The notes: a model not told the origin generated them from the letters alone. Shown: positions 37,400 to 46,307, numbered from the stretch's first letter. The stretch is DNA of 46,674 bases from Nitrospira sp. CG24D (GCA_002869855.2 NEWQ02000052.1:1-46674); one strand, 5' to 3'. Numbers and translations are program-made.

Positions 37400-38170
37400 A
37401 TGCCAAAACGAGTTCGTACCGGTTTAACACGCAGCGATATTCTCGACCGTTATATTGACCGCGTCAAACAGATGCTGGTGAAGTTCCAGCCGTTTCTCTC
37501 GCGCAAACGCGGGAGCGCGTCGTTGGACGATTTTGACGAGGCCGCCGAAGATCTGATCGGACAGGTATTCGGCGCCGCCTCGGAAGAAGCCGAAGCCTAT
37601 TTCTATGCCAAGAGCGGAGAGTCGATCATGCTCCCGGAAGAGGCCCAGGAGAGCGGCATGCACGACGTGGAGCGGGAAACGCTTCAGCAGCGCCGCCAGG
37701 TGCTTGCCAGTTGCCTGGCCGATCTGGAGTTGCGCCGCCGGGTGCAGGCCACGCGGGAAAGCAGCCGTAACGGGAAGGGCCGGTTACGCGCGACCGTGGA
37801 GGCCTACATGTCGCATGATGTGCGGAGTATCCATCGCGCGGCGACGGTGAAGGAAGCCGGGAAGCTGTTGCTGAAGCATAAAGTGGGTTCGCTCATGGTG
37901 GATGACGGGTCCCGCTACATCGGGATCATCACCGACGCCGACCTCAGCCGGAAAGCGGTTGCGAAAGGACTCGACCCGAATACGACCACTGTGTCGGCCT
38001 GCATGAGCAAATCCTTTGTCACGATCGAAGAGGACGAGCCCCTGTCTGAGGCGATGGCCTTGATGAAAAAACAGGGGATCCGGCATTTGCCGGTGACTGC
38101 CGACGGCACCGTCATCGGCGTGCTATCGGTATCTGACTTAGTGCGCGCATTTCAGGACGCCACGCCGTAA
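37400..38170 (+). CDS. CBS-domain protein
   Basis: From the ATG at 37400 (AGGAGGGACC upstream) this is a 256-residue protein. The N-terminal half (about 1-130) is helical and charged, with no domain I recognise (DDFDEAAEDLIGQVFGAASE). The C-terminal half is a CBS pair: VEAYMSHDVRSIHRAATVKE with VGSLMVDDGSRYIGIITDAD, then VSACMSKSFVTIEEDEPLSE with GIRHLPVTADGTVIGVLSVS. CBS pairs bind adenosyl nucleotides and tune partner activity. It follows nirA by 62 bp and may belong to that operon. Its target is unknown. Confidence 0.85.
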   Translation: MPKRVRTGLTRSDILDRYIDRVKQMLVKFQPFLSRKRGSASLDDFDEAAEDLIGQVFGAASEEAEAYFYAKSGESIMLPEEAQESGMHDVERETLQQRRQVLASCLADLELRRRVQATRESSRNGKGRLRATVEAYMSHDVRSIHRAATVKEAGKLLLKHKVGSLMVDDGSRYIGIITDADLSRKAVAKGLDPNTTTVSACMSKSFVTIEEDEPLSEAMALMKKQGIRHLPVTADGTVIGVLSVSDLVRAFQDATP

Positions 38171-38347
38171 CACTGGCTGGATCACCCTCGTCGTCCGGTC
38201 ATCGCCGGGTCCATTCCAGAGAGGATTCATTCATCTGCTTGATGACGACAACGGGTGGATCTAGGGGGAGCCTGGATCTCAAAGTTGAGCGAGGTAAGGA
38301 GCCGGCGAACAATAAGTCTGTCGCAGGTGTGTGCGTCCAGCGCCTGA

Positions 38348-39556
38348 ATGGTGAGCATGAGTTCATCGACGAATAGATTGAGACGACTCACGCAAAAGAC
38401 TAAGCGGGGTGCTGGACTTGCCGGTGGAGCAGGGTTGAAGAAACCTCGCATGGGGAAGAATCAGGCAATCCAATCGACGCGCGGAGGGGTGGCTCACCTT
38501 CTCGTTGAACGGGTGAAGGAGCTCAGTGCCCTACATCGCGCTGTTCGCGTTATGCAGGACAGCGTCAAGCCGGTATCAAACGTGCTGCGTGAGATCGTCT
38601 CGCTGATCCCTCCTGCGTGGCAGTATCCCGAAGTGACGGAAGCCTGCCTGACGTTTGATGGAATGCGTTTTCCTACCTCCGGTTTCAAAAAGACTGCATG
38701 GATACAGCGGGCTGATTTTACGACTCCGGACGGACGCCGGGGGAAGCTTGAGGTGGTCTATCGGAAGAGACGTCCGCCGGAAATCGAAGGGCCGTTTCTC
38801 GCAGAGGAGCGGAATCTGATCAATTCGCTGGCCGACAGCTGTGCCTCCTATTTGACCAGAAGACGGGCGGAAGAGGAGCTCGTGGTGGCCCATGGACGGC
38901 TGCAAGCGCTGTCCAAGCAGTCCATGCGTCTGCAGGAGCAAGAGCGGCGCCAGCTGGCGCTGGATCTGCACGATGAAATCGGTCAAGCCTTTACGACGCT
39001 CAAAGTGAATTTGCAAACGATTCAGAGAACCACAGACCCGAAGCGCAAGACCACGGCTCTCAACGACAGTTTTATGATCATCGACGAGACGGTCGCGCGC
39101 GTGCGCGACATGGCGCTCGATTTGCGTCCTTCCATGCTCGATGACTTCGGATTGGCCTCTGCCGTGCGTTGGTATGTCGGCAAGCAGGGTGAGCGGGCCG
39201 GGATTCGGACTAAGGTCGATTCCGTGGCCATCCCTCAGGGACTATCTTCCGATGCGTTGGTGGCCTGCTTTAGGATTGTCCAAGAAGGAGTGACCAATAT
39301 CTTGAAGCACGCCAAGGCGACCCGGATGGCGGTCACGCTGCGGCCTCTAAAAAAAGGAGTTAAATTGGTCATTGAAGACGATGGCATCGGGTTTTCTCTC
39401 GACGAGGCAATGCGGGTATCCGGAGAACGGTCGCATTTGGGATTAATCGGAATACAAGAACGAATCAGGGCGTTTAACGGACAGCTCCAGATCAGTTCGG
39501 AAAAGCGGAGGGGCACGAAGCTGTTGGCGATGATCCCGTTCGACGAGGCCGTTTGA
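38348..39556 (+). CDS. NarX/DegS-type sensor histidine kinase
   Basis: Up to 402 residues. An N-terminal segment (ALHRAVRVMQDSVKPVSNVL to about residue 170) looks like a GAF-type sensor without membrane helices. A coiled coil and a HisKA_3 phosphoacceptor region follow (RRQLALDLHDEIGQAFTTLK, His208), then a HATPase (VTNILKHAKATRMAVTLRPL, DDGIGFSLDEA, LGLIGIQERIRAF). It is cytoplasmic. The start is uncertain: 38348 lacks a clear ribosome binding site, residues 1-50 look poorly conserved, and an ATG at 38450 is possible. It pairs with the response regulator 16 bp downstream. The signal is unknown. Confidence 0.9.
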   Translation: MVSMSSSTNRLRRLTQKTKRGAGLAGGAGLKKPRMGKNQAIQSTRGGVAHLLVERVKELSALHRAVRVMQDSVKPVSNVLREIVSLIPPAWQYPEVTEACLTFDGMRFPTSGFKKTAWIQRADFTTPDGRRGKLEVVYRKRRPPEIEGPFLAEERNLINSLADSCASYLTRRRAEEELVVAHGRLQALSKQSMRLQEQERRQLALDLHDEIGQAFTTLKVNLQTIQRTTDPKRKTTALNDSFMIIDETVARVRDMALDLRPSMLDDFGLASAVRWYVGKQGERAGIRTKVDSVAIPQGLSSDALVACFRIVQEGVTNILKHAKATRMAVTLRPLKKGVKLVIEDDGIGFSLDEAMRVSGERSHLGLIGIQERIRAFNGQLQISSEKRRGTKLLAMIPFDEAV

Positions 39557-39572
39557 AGAAGTGAGGGGCAGT

Positions 39573-40235
39573 ATGCGAGCCACGTCAAAGGCGATACGGG
39601 TTCTGCTGGCCGACGATCACGCGCTCTTTCGAGCCGGGCTTCGTGCGCTGCTCCAGAGTTTTGATGGAGTGCAGGTGGTTGCCGAAGCCGGAAACGGACC
39701 TGACGCGATTCAGCTGGTAGAGCGAGATCGGCCAAATCTGGTGTTAATGGACATCGCGCTCCCCGGGCTTTCGGGCCTCGAGGCGACCTCTCGCATCACC
39801 ACTTCGTGGCCCCAGGTGCGAGTCATCATCCTCTCCATGCATTCCAACGAAGAATACGTCCGCCAAGCGCTCCGGGCCGGTGCCTCCGGGTACCTCTTGA
39901 AAGGAGCCGAGCCGCCGGAATTGGAGCTGGCCCTCAAGGCGGTCATGCGGGGAGAGACCTACCTGACGCCCAGTGTGTCCAAGAAAGTGGTGGACGAGTA
40001 TCTCAGGCAGGGAACAGCGCAAAACAAAGGTGTGGCATTATCTCCGCGACAGTGTGAAGTGCTGAAGCTGATCGCCGAAGGCGGTTCTACGAAGGAAATT
40101 GCAGGCAAACTCAATCTGAGCGTCAAGACAGTAGAAGGGCATCGCGCCGAATTGATGAGGCGATTGGAGATTCACGATGTCGCAGGGCTCGTTCGCTATG
40201 CGATTCGCATGGGCCTGGTCGCGTTAGATTCCTAA
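39573..40235 (+). CDS. NarL/LuxR-family response regulator
   Basis: A 220-residue regulator. The receiver domain has acidic pocket LLADDHALFR, phosphoacceptor Asp60 (LVLMDIALPG), a Ser/Thr in ILSMHS and Lys in GYLLKGA. The LuxR-type HTH has LSPRQCEVLKLIAEGGSTKE, IAGKLNLSVKTVEGHRAELM. The ATG at 39573 is preceded by GAGGGG; the in-frame GTG at 39561 overlaps that region. It forms a two-component system with the upstream kinase. Its targets are not evident, although the adjoining genes on both sides are candidates. Confidence 0.95.
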   Translation: MRATSKAIRVLLADDHALFRAGLRALLQSFDGVQVVAEAGNGPDAIQLVERDRPNLVLMDIALPGLSGLEATSRITTSWPQVRVIILSMHSNEEYVRQALRAGASGYLLKGAEPPELELALKAVMRGETYLTPSVSKKVVDEYLRQGTAQNKGVALSPRQCEVLKLIAEGGSTKEIAGKLNLSVKTVEGHRAELMRRLEIHDVAGLVRYAIRMGLVALDS

Positions 40236-40273
40236 GTCAGTCCCCGTTCTTCCTGTGTTTCTTCTTCCGCAAA

Positions 40274-40359
40274 AACCAAGGGAATCCCTTGGTTGAACCC
40301 CAGGAAATAGCTCACGCTCCACACGGTATCTACCTTCTAGTCCCACAACTGCTGTGGGA
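40274..40359. terminator. Two hairpins after the response regulator
   Basis: AACCAAGGG/CCCTTGGTT (40274-40282 with 40286-40294, loop AAT) is a perfect 9-bp stem but has no T-run on the plus strand. A second stem TCCCACA/TGTGGGA (40341-40347 with 40353-40359) lies closer to the next gene. The first may end the two-component operon; the second could be an operator or leader element of the small exported protein. Confidence 0.45.
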
Positions 40360-40417
40360 GTATTCTGCGTTCAAGGGTAATGCTTAAGAAGGCGGGACGT
40401 AACCCACGGAGGTATGT

Positions 40418-40780
40418 ATGAGCAACATATTGAGGATGGGAAATCAGCGGGCGGCTGTGATGGGTGGCATCGTTCTGTTCTGCGCCGGCTTGTTCGGTTG
40501 TTCAGGGGTCTCAGCCCAGGCAACCGGTGGGACAAATGACACGATCGGGGCACAGGCGCAGCACACCACGGCACAATCGTATTGCGATCAAGCTGAAGCG
40601 AACCATGCGGAGGCGGCAAGGTATGAACGGCGGGCAGCATCACTGGTTGGGTACGTCGACCCGAAAGGGTTCGTGAGGAGTGGAATGCTGACGGCGGCAC
40701 AAACGTATCGAGCAAAGGCCCGTGACCTGGAACAACTGGCCGCTGCCAGCGAACAGAACATGACGGTCGCATGTCAATAA
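40418..40780 (+). CDS. Small exported protein of unknown function (paralogue of 20752-21159)
   Basis: A 120-residue protein with signal segment RAAVMGGIVLFCAGLFGCSG, where FGCSG may be a lipobox-like site. A helical body follows: SYCDQAEANHAEAARYERRA, ASLVGYVDPKGFVRSGMLTA and AQTYRAKARDLEQLAAASEQ. The DPKGFVRSGM stretch and the flanking helices match DTKGFRRDGL in the other copy. The two cysteines in the mature part (SYCDQ and the C-terminal ACQ) could form a disulfide. Start ATG follows ACGGAGGT. Function unknown. Confidence 0.75.
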   Translation: MSNILRMGNQRAAVMGGIVLFCAGLFGCSGVSAQATGGTNDTIGAQAQHTTAQSYCDQAEANHAEAARYERRAASLVGYVDPKGFVRSGMLTAAQTYRAKARDLEQLAAASEQNMTVACQ

Positions 40781-40885
40781 GTGCTGGTTGCCGCGAAACG
40801 AGGCGTGGCGATGTTCTTCGAACGTATGGTGTGTGTCGCTCGACCCATCCCGTTCTCTGCTTGCGTTGATCGAGAGACAGCGTAG

Positions 40886-41944
40886 TCAGCTTTCCTGGCG
40901 CTCTTGCTCGAGCGCCAGGAGCCGTTTCTTTTTCTCCAACCCCCAGCGATAGCCGGCCAGATTACCGTCTTCCCGCACGACGCGATGGCAGGGAATGGCG
41001 AGTGCAATAGGATTGGTCGCGCAGGCTCTGGCCACGGCCCGGGCGGCCGTCGGTTGCCCGATCTCGCAGGCGATCTCCCGATAGGTCCTGGTCGATCCGG
41101 GAGGAATCTCTTGGAGAGCCCTCCACACCTTCCGCTGAAAGGCCGTTCCCTGCACATCCAGTGATATGGAATTCGAGAGGGGGTTGCCATTGAGGCACTG
41201 AAGCAGAGACTGCATCTGTCGCTTCAATCTTTTCGGGTCGTGGGACAGCTTGGCATGCGGGTAGGCTTCTTTGAGTAAGGCGAGCAGCTCTGCGTCACTG
41301 TCTCCGAGACTCACCGAGACAACGCCTCGTTCCGTTCCGGCGATCAGCGCGCGGCCGACCGGGGTGAGTGCCGTGGCATAGCGCAGGGTCACGCCTTTGC
41401 CGCCTGATCGATAGGCGGACGGCGTCATCCCGAGTGCTCCCGACACGCGTTCCGCGACACGACTGCTGGAGCCAAAGCCTGCTGTATAGGTCGCGCTCGT
41501 GACGCTCTCGCCGCGTTTCAGCAAGGCGGTGAATCGTTCGATGCGCTTGGCATCCTGATAGGCCTTGGGTGAAAGGCCGAGCGTTTGCTGAAAGGCTCGT
41601 TGCAAGTGAAACGGGCTGAGTGTGACGTGATCGGCTAATCGGCGAAGCGTGACGGTTTCGTCCGCATGGTCGTCCAGGTATCGACGGGCCTGCTCGATTC
41701 GCCGATCTGGCAAGGAGCCCTGAGTAGATTGAGGCTGACAACGCAGGCAGGCACGGAAGCCTGCGGCTTCTGCTTGTTGCGGCGACGGAAAGAAGCTCAC
41801 CCGGTGGCGGGCAGGGCGGCGAGAGGGGCAGGAAGGGCGGCAGTATATATGGGTGGAAGAAACGGCATAGACGAAACGTCCGTCGTACCGCCGGTCATGA
41901 TTCAGCACCGCGTTCCAGGCTGCTTGAGCATCTACCGAAGCCAT
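40886..41944 (-). CDS. ada: Ada-type methyltransferase / transcriptional regulator
   Basis: A 352-residue protein (from ATG 41944) with the three Ada modules. The N-terminal zinc domain has methyl-acceptor Cys in THIYCRPSCPSRRPARH plus RACLRCQP. A central AraC-type HTH follows (VTLRRLADHVTLSPFHLQRA, FQQTLGLSPKAYQDAKRIER). The C-terminal O6-alkylguanine transferase has the RAVARACATNPIALAIPCHR active site. Ada repairs methyl phosphotriesters and O6-methylguanine and, once methylated, activates repair genes. The start may instead be the ATG at 41968; GAAAGG lies close to 41944. No alkA or alkB follows. Confidence 0.94.
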   Translation of the reverse strand: MASVDAQAAWNAVLNHDRRYDGRFVYAVSSTHIYCRPSCPSRRPARHRVSFFPSPQQAEAAGFRACLRCQPQSTQGSLPDRRIEQARRYLDDHADETVTLRRLADHVTLSPFHLQRAFQQTLGLSPKAYQDAKRIERFTALLKRGESVTSATYTAGFGSSSRVAERVSGALGMTPSAYRSGGKGVTLRYATALTPVGRALIAGTERGVVSVSLGDSDAELLALLKEAYPHAKLSHDPKRLKRQMQSLLQCLNGNPLSNSISLDVQGTAFQRKVWRALQEIPPGSTRTYREIACEIGQPTAARAVARACATNPIALAIPCHRVVREDGNLAGYRWGLEKKKRLLALEQERQES

Positions 41945-42090
41945 GTCCCTTTCACGATCGGAATTCATGGATGATGATACCGCCGGAATGGGGCTGGGCA
42001 CTATCCGAATCTTGCGGTCAAACTTGCAGAGCAGAAGTATCGAAGGCAGATCAAGCGGGTTTGAAGGTGAATCGACAAAGATGGCCCTTC

Positions 42091-43152
42091 TTATCTATGG
42101 TTGATCGGCTTGCGTGCCTCGTCTCCCTTGCCCAGATTCCAGATCGTTTCGGCTTTGCTGCCGATGTACCAGAAGCTCAAGGCCAGGACGGCGAAGAAGA
42201 CGGCCTTATGTAGATTATTCCAGAATAGTTCAAAGAAACGCGTATACAGGTTGATCCCGAAAAACGTCAGGCCGAACCCCTTCGTGATGTCGTTGTCATG
42301 TCGTAGACCGTGATAGATGGCCCAACCGGCTGCCGCGCCGAAGAGAATCGACCAGTGGAACAGTTCGATTTGTTTCACCCGTCCCCATGCAGGGAGGTCG
42401 CCGTAGTTCCCGAAGATCGACATGATCCAGAGGGCGATGAAAAGGTAGAGCAACCCCATCACCAGCGTGGAGCGGTAAAAACGATGTCCGATGGAGTGCG
42501 TTTCTAGCGAGAGCGCGCAGGCGGTCAGCAGCCAGCCGAACAGGACAAAGCGCAGCGGATAATTCATGCCGAGATAGTAGGCGCCCCAGCCCGACATGTA
42601 GCCGGTTTCGGTGCCCATCCAGCTGCCCAGCGACGCCAGGGCAAACACCCAGATCAAATTCGCTTCCAACGCGATGCCGAGCACCGCATAGACCAGGAAG
42701 GACAGCAACAGCATGAGGGAGAAGTGCCCGCTGCCGGTATCGAGGGCGATGCCGAGTTGAGAAATCGCCCCGGCGGTGGCAAGCACGCCAAGGAAGAAAA
42801 TCGCTTCGTTGCGATAGACCTTGTCGGGCGCTTGTTTGCGCCTAGCGAGTCCCCATCGATAGAGCCCGCCCGAGGCGGTGGCGAGCAGGACGCATCGGGC
42901 AATTGGGGGCGTGTCAAACAGCCGTTCAAGGAGATCCATCAGCCAGCGATCGGAAAGCGCCGCACTCACCGACGAGATGATCGAGAACAGGGCGATCCAG
43001 AACGAATACTTCGCCAGCTTCCGCCAATCGAAATATTGCACCTCGATCGTCGCTGCCAGCGCGGTGGCCTGCGCCTCCGGGATCACGCCGTCCTGTTTCC
43101 ATCGCTCGATGGCATCGCGGACGACGACGGCTTGTTTGCGCGGGAGTTTCAT
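42091..43152 (-). CDS. DUF2157-like multipass membrane protein
   Basis: A 353-residue protein. A short soluble N-terminus (MKLPRKQAVVVRDAIERWKQ, then DGVIPEAQATALAATI) resembles the DUF2157 start, and about nine hydrophobic helices follow (FWIALFSIISSVSAAL, LMLLLSFLVYAVLGIAL, STLVMGLLYLFIALWIM). The ATG at 43152 has GAGG 5 nt upstream. No catalytic motif is seen. It stands alone between ada and the globin. Family assignment is by overall layout and is moderately sure; function unknown. Confidence 0.7.
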   Translation of the reverse strand: MKLPRKQAVVVRDAIERWKQDGVIPEAQATALAATIEVQYFDWRKLAKYSFWIALFSIISSVSAALSDRWLMDLLERLFDTPPIARCVLLATASGGLYRWGLARRKQAPDKVYRNEAIFFLGVLATAGAISQLGIALDTGSGHFSLMLLLSFLVYAVLGIALEANLIWVFALASLGSWMGTETGYMSGWGAYYLGMNYPLRFVLFGWLLTACALSLETHSIGHRFYRSTLVMGLLYLFIALWIMSIFGNYGDLPAWGRVKQIELFHWSILFGAAAGWAIYHGLRHDNDITKGFGLTFFGINLYTRFFELFWNNLHKAVFFAVLALSFWYIGSKAETIWNLGKGDEARKPINHR

Positions 43153-43344
43153 GACGGCCTCATACGGTGCGGTGCAGTCTGATTCGTTCGAACTGAATTA
43201 TAGGGGAGAACGGGGAGGCAGGCTATTCAGAAGGGGAAAGCGTGCCCAAGGGGAGTGATGAGAGTCGCAGGCAAGGATGATCTCAAGTCTCGCATCATAT
43301 TGCCGATATAAGCAAAGAGGGGGCGAAATCCTGGAGGGACTGCC

Positions 43345-43752
43345 GTGCCCATTCGAGACGTTGTTGCCAGCTACGGTCGCTGTTGTGTGCATCCCGCGTT
43401 CTTCGACCGGTTCTATGAAATCTTCCTCGCCAGCGATCCGGCGATCCGTCCCATGTTCGCCAGGACGAACTTTGCCAAGCAGAAGTCGTTGTTGCGGGAA
43501 GGGGTGTCGATGTTGCTGATGCATCTGGAGGGAAAGCCGGTGGGGACAGCCTGTTTGGATCGTCTCGCAGAGTCGCACAGCCCCAGTCGGATGAATGTGA
43601 CCGCTCGGCTATATGAACAATGGATTACGAGTCTGGTCAAGACCGTCAAGGAATTCGACGATGAATGCACGGCGGACGTCGAAGCTGAATGGCGGAAGGC
43701 CCTACATGTCGGCGTCCACTACCTCATGATACAAGGGGCGAAAGCCGCCTAA
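43345..43752 (+). CDS. Single-domain globin
   Basis: A 135-residue globin-like protein from a GTG start (GGAGGG 6 nt upstream). The helix pattern RDVVASYGRCCVHPAFFDRF (A-B), DPAIRPMFARTNFAKQKSLL (C-E), DRLAESHSPSRMNVTARLYE (F-G, with the His that would be the proximal heme ligand) and YLMIQGAKAA (H) fits the bacterial haemoglobin group. Such proteins bind oxygen or nitric oxide; in a nitrite oxidiser NO handling is plausible but inferred. No fused domain and no operon partner. Confidence 0.75.
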   Translation: MPIRDVVASYGRCCVHPAFFDRFYEIFLASDPAIRPMFARTNFAKQKSLLREGVSMLLMHLEGKPVGTACLDRLAESHSPSRMNVTARLYEQWITSLVKTVKEFDDECTADVEAEWRKALHVGVHYLMIQGAKAA

Positions 43753-43768
43753 GTATGCAGGGCCAAGA

Positions 43769-44191
43769 TCAGTGAGTGCCGCAGGCGATTTTGATGAGTG
43801 CCGCGGTTGCGGATCCTGCCATGACCGGCGTCAATTGGTCGCTGTCCCCGTTGGAACGTACTACAGTCCCGGTGCCCATCTGGCCGGAATACCAGGTTGT
43901 CTTGAGCGGCTGGCTCTTCTGATTCTGGCAGTCATACCCGCGATCGGTTTTCTTGGAAAGGGCAGGGGCGCCACCGCCTTCCGTTCGCGCGGCCTTATAG
44001 TCGAAGAGATCCGACATCGTCACGATTTCATCCGCCTTTTTGATGCTGGCATGGTCAGCGTAATAGACGTAGCCGTCCGTCTCGCCTGCCTTCGCCCAAT
44101 CCGCCGCCGATTTCGATCCCGAGTCATCGCTCCGATTGCAGGCAGCCATGATTCCACAGCACAACAGAAGCACACAAAAACGTCTCAGCAT
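43769..44191 (-). CDS. Lipoprotein with surface-adhesin-E-like domain
   Basis: From the ATG at 44191 (AGGGAG 5 nt upstream) a 140-residue protein. A lipoprotein signal (MLRRFCVLLLCCGIMAAC) is followed by a small beta domain (TDGYVYYADHASIKKADEIV, TMSDLFDYKAARTEGGG, KKTDRGYDCQNQKSQPLKTT, WYSGQMGTGTVV). The pattern resembles the surface-adhesin protein E family. An upstream ATG at 44212 has no signal for initiation. It converges on the globin gene with a 16-bp gap. Role unknown. Confidence 0.75.
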   Translation of the reverse strand: MLRRFCVLLLCCGIMAACNRSDDSGSKSAADWAKAGETDGYVYYADHASIKKADEIVTMSDLFDYKAARTEGGGAPALSKKTDRGYDCQNQKSQPLKTTWYSGQMGTGTVVRSNGDSDQLTPVMAGSATAALIKIACGTH

Positions 44192-44252
44192 CGCAACTCC
44201 CTGGTTATGCATGACGGATCATGCGAACTATAGCATGGGGCCGGTCGGAGGC

Positions 44253-45326
44253 TCAGTTCGCGGCCAGGGCCGGATAGTCGCTGTAGCCGTCCGGCCCACC
44301 CCCATAGAGCCGAGCATAGTTGACTGTGTTCAGCGGGGCCTGTTTTGCGAAGCGCTCGACCAGATCCGGGTTGGCGATGTATGGACGCCCGTAGACGATG
44401 GCATCGGCCGCGCAGCTTGCCACCGTCGATTCGCCACTCTCACGCGTGTAGCTTCCGTTGCTCATCAGTGCGCCGTGGAAATGCCGGCGGGCAATTGCCA
44501 GAATCGCCTGCTCCTCCGGCAAGGCGTGATCCTCGTGTCGTACTTCCAGGAACGATATCCTTCGCCGGCTCAATTCCTGCGCCACATAGGTCACCAGCGC
44601 TTCGGGCTGGCTGTCGATCATGTCATTGAACGGGACCAGGGGGGAGATCCGAACCGCGACGCGCCCGGCTCCCCAAACGCCGATGGCGGCATCGGTCACC
44701 TCCAGTAGAAAACGAGCACGGTTTTCGATAGAGCCTCCATAGGCATCCGTGCGCGCATTGACGCCGTCGCGGAGAAAGTTGTCGACCAAATAGCCATGAG
44801 CGCCATGGATCTGCACTCCGTCGAAGCCGGCCTGTTTGGCGTTCTGTGCGGCGAGCCGGAACATCTCCACATAATGCGGGACTTCCTCGGTGCGGAGTGC
44901 GCGGGGGACTTCGTAGGGCTTGGCACCCTCCCGGGTATGGGTTACATCATTGCGAATCGCTTTGGCACTGCTGGAGACCGGGTGCTCGCCGTCGTTCAGC
45001 AACGAGTGCGCGGCACGACCGGGATGCCAGATCTGCATGAAGATGCGGCCACCCTTGGCATGCACGGCGTCCGTCACGCGTTTCCAGCCGTCCACGTGCG
45101 CGGCGCTGTAGATGCCGCCTTCACCGATGAAGGCGCAGGCATGGGCATCGACCATGGTGCATTCCGTCATGATCAGCCCGCTCGAGGACCGTTGGGAGTA
45201 ATAGTCCACCATCATGTCGTTGGGAATATGGGTGGTCCCGGCTCTCGCCCGGGTGAGGGGGGACATGACGATGCGATTGGGTAAGAGGAGATCCCCGGCC
45301 TGCAGCGGCGTAAACAATGTGGTCAT
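44253..45326 (-). CDS. nemA: Old Yellow Enzyme-family alkene reductase (NemA-like)
   Basis: A 357-residue FMN flavoprotein with FTPLQAGDLLLPNRIVMSPL, QIWHPGRAAHS, the substrate-binding pair in GFDGVQIHGAHGYLVDNFLR, NARTDAYGGSIENRARFLLE, ISPLVPFNDM and the FMN phosphate region ADAIVYGRPYIANPDLVERF. These enzymes reduce activated alkenes, nitro compounds and maleimides with NAD(P)H. The ATG follows AAAGGA. It is complete. A second, truncated copy of residues about 65-99 begins at 46569, so this locus has been partly duplicated. Confidence 0.93.
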   Translation of the reverse strand: MTTLFTPLQAGDLLLPNRIVMSPLTRARAGTTHIPNDMMVDYYSQRSSSGLIMTECTMVDAHACAFIGEGGIYSAAHVDGWKRVTDAVHAKGGRIFMQIWHPGRAAHSLLNDGEHPVSSSAKAIRNDVTHTREGAKPYEVPRALRTEEVPHYVEMFRLAAQNAKQAGFDGVQIHGAHGYLVDNFLRDGVNARTDAYGGSIENRARFLLEVTDAAIGVWGAGRVAVRISPLVPFNDMIDSQPEALVTYVAQELSRRRISFLEVRHEDHALPEEQAILAIARRHFHGALMSNGSYTRESGESTVASCAADAIVYGRPYIANPDLVERFAKQAPLNTVNYARLYGGGPDGYSDYPALAAN

Positions 45327-45459
45327 CAGGTGTTCCTTTGCGTAACAGGTGAATCGCAGGTGAGAGAACGTATAAGTGAGATGGTGAGGGAGTCAAGGAA
45401 ACAGATTGAGACGCACGGGAAGAAGCCGGGTGGCGGTATCTTTCACCAGCCTCCGCTCC

Positions 45460-45578
45460 GCGGTGCAGCGGCGATTTTCGGACATTTCCTCGCAGACACG
45501 TTCAGTTTTCGCTTTCCATCTCAGCGGCCCCTCGACGGACCCCCGCTCATCCGGCGACGTCCGCTCTGGCCCCAGCTC
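45460..45578 (+). repeat. Direct repeat R1, left copy
   Basis: About 119 bp resembling 46308-46428 at roughly 80% by eye; the best-kept part is ACGGACCCCCGCTC followed by CCGGCGACGTCCGCTCT. The two copies flank hicBA in the same orientation. A reading frame through both gives the same peptide core (STDPRSSGDVRS), but neither is a convincing gene. The interval 45327-45717 has no supportable gene; it holds this repeat and the hicB promoter region. Confidence 0.75.
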
Positions 45579-45667
45579 GCGGCAACGAACCCCTCGCGGA
45601 CAGATTGCAGGCCCTGGCTTTGGTTATGCCTTTTCTGGCGATGCTAGGCTTCATTGCAAGATTCAAC

Positions 45668-45673
45668 TATAAT
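45668..45673 (+). promoter_or_regulatory. -10 box of the hicBA promoter, with TTCAACT direct repeats
   Basis: TATAAT (45668-45673) matches the -10 consensus fully; no good -35 is seen. TTCAACT occurs on both sides of it (45662-45668 and 45683-45689), a possible antitoxin operator. It lies 44 bp before hicB. Confidence 0.5.
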
Positions 45674-45717
45674 GAGGCTATTTTCAACTCCAGGGCCAAG
45701 GAAGGCACAGGAAAATC

Positions 45718-45942
45718 ATGGCAATGACAAGTTATACGGCGATTGTTGAAAAAGAGGGGACTGGCTACGTCTCTCTCTGTCCTGAGCTCGATGTGGCCAG
45801 CCAGGGCGATACGGTCGAGTCTGCCACGGCCAACCTTAAAGAAGCCGTCGAGTTGTTTCTCGAATGTGCCGATCCTGCCGAAGTCGAGCGGCGACATCAT
45901 ACGCAGGTATTCATCACTCGATTCGAAGCGGCACATGGGTAA
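45718..45942 (+). CDS. hicB: HicB-like antitoxin (short form)
   Basis: A 74-residue protein with the HicB partial RNase H-like fold: YTAIVEKEGTGYVSLCPELD, VASQGDTVESATANLKEAVE and LFLECADPAEVERRHH. It lacks a C-terminal HTH or RHH DNA-binding domain, so it belongs to the short HicB group. ATG follows AGGAAAATC. It overlaps hicA by 8 bp. The antitoxin-first order is the reverse of many hicAB loci but is well known. It would bind and block the HicA toxin. Confidence 0.9.
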   Translation: MAMTSYTAIVEKEGTGYVSLCPELDVASQGDTVESATANLKEAVELFLECADPAEVERRHHTQVFITRFEAAHG

Positions 45943-46156
45943 GCTCCGCATCCTCTCCGGGCGGGACGTCTGTCGTATTCTTGAACAACATGGTTTCCAA
46001 ATCGTTCGGCAGCGCGGAAGCCACATCGTCATGCAACGGCGCAGCGATCTTGGGACGGTGACCGTACCCGTTCCAGACCATCCAGAGATTAGGATTGGAA
46101 CCCTGCAGTCGATCATTCGCCAAAGCGGCATCGCCCGCACTGCATTCGAAGTCTAG
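45935..46156 (+). CDS. hicA: HicA-like mRNA interferase toxin
   Basis: A 73-residue protein with the HicA double-stranded RNA-binding-type fold: LSGRDVCRILEQHGFQIVRQ, RGSHIVMQRR with the catalytic His in GSH, and VPDHPEIRIGTLQSIIRQSG. HicA cleaves mRNA when freed from HicB. It starts at the ATG (45935) inside the hicB end, and the pair forms a compact two-gene module between two repeat copies. Length is typical (about 60-80). Confidence 0.92.
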   Translation: MGKLRILSGRDVCRILEQHGFQIVRQRGSHIVMQRRSDLGTVTVPVPDHPEIRIGTLQSIIRQSGIARTAFEV

Positions 46157-46307
46157 AGATATCACCCGCTAAAATCAGTTCTTTCGCTCAGTACTCGCCG
46201 TACGCCGCGAAACGGAGGGTTGAAATGTGTCTATTTGATGCGCGGCATAACTGCCCAGGGCTGGGGCTCAACCGCTCCCGCACCTCCCGGAGCGATCCGT
46301 TTGGGCT

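Noticed and set aside
38227..38451. A 74-codon minus-strand frame between the CBS protein and the kinase
   Set aside because: Its sequence is mildly protein-like, but it overlaps the uncertain start of the kinase and matches no family I recognise. It would become credible only if the kinase starts near 38450.
43772..44233. A 153-codon plus-strand frame opposite the lipoprotein
   Set aside because: The minus-strand frame has a lipobox, a ribosome binding site and family resemblance; the plus frame has none.
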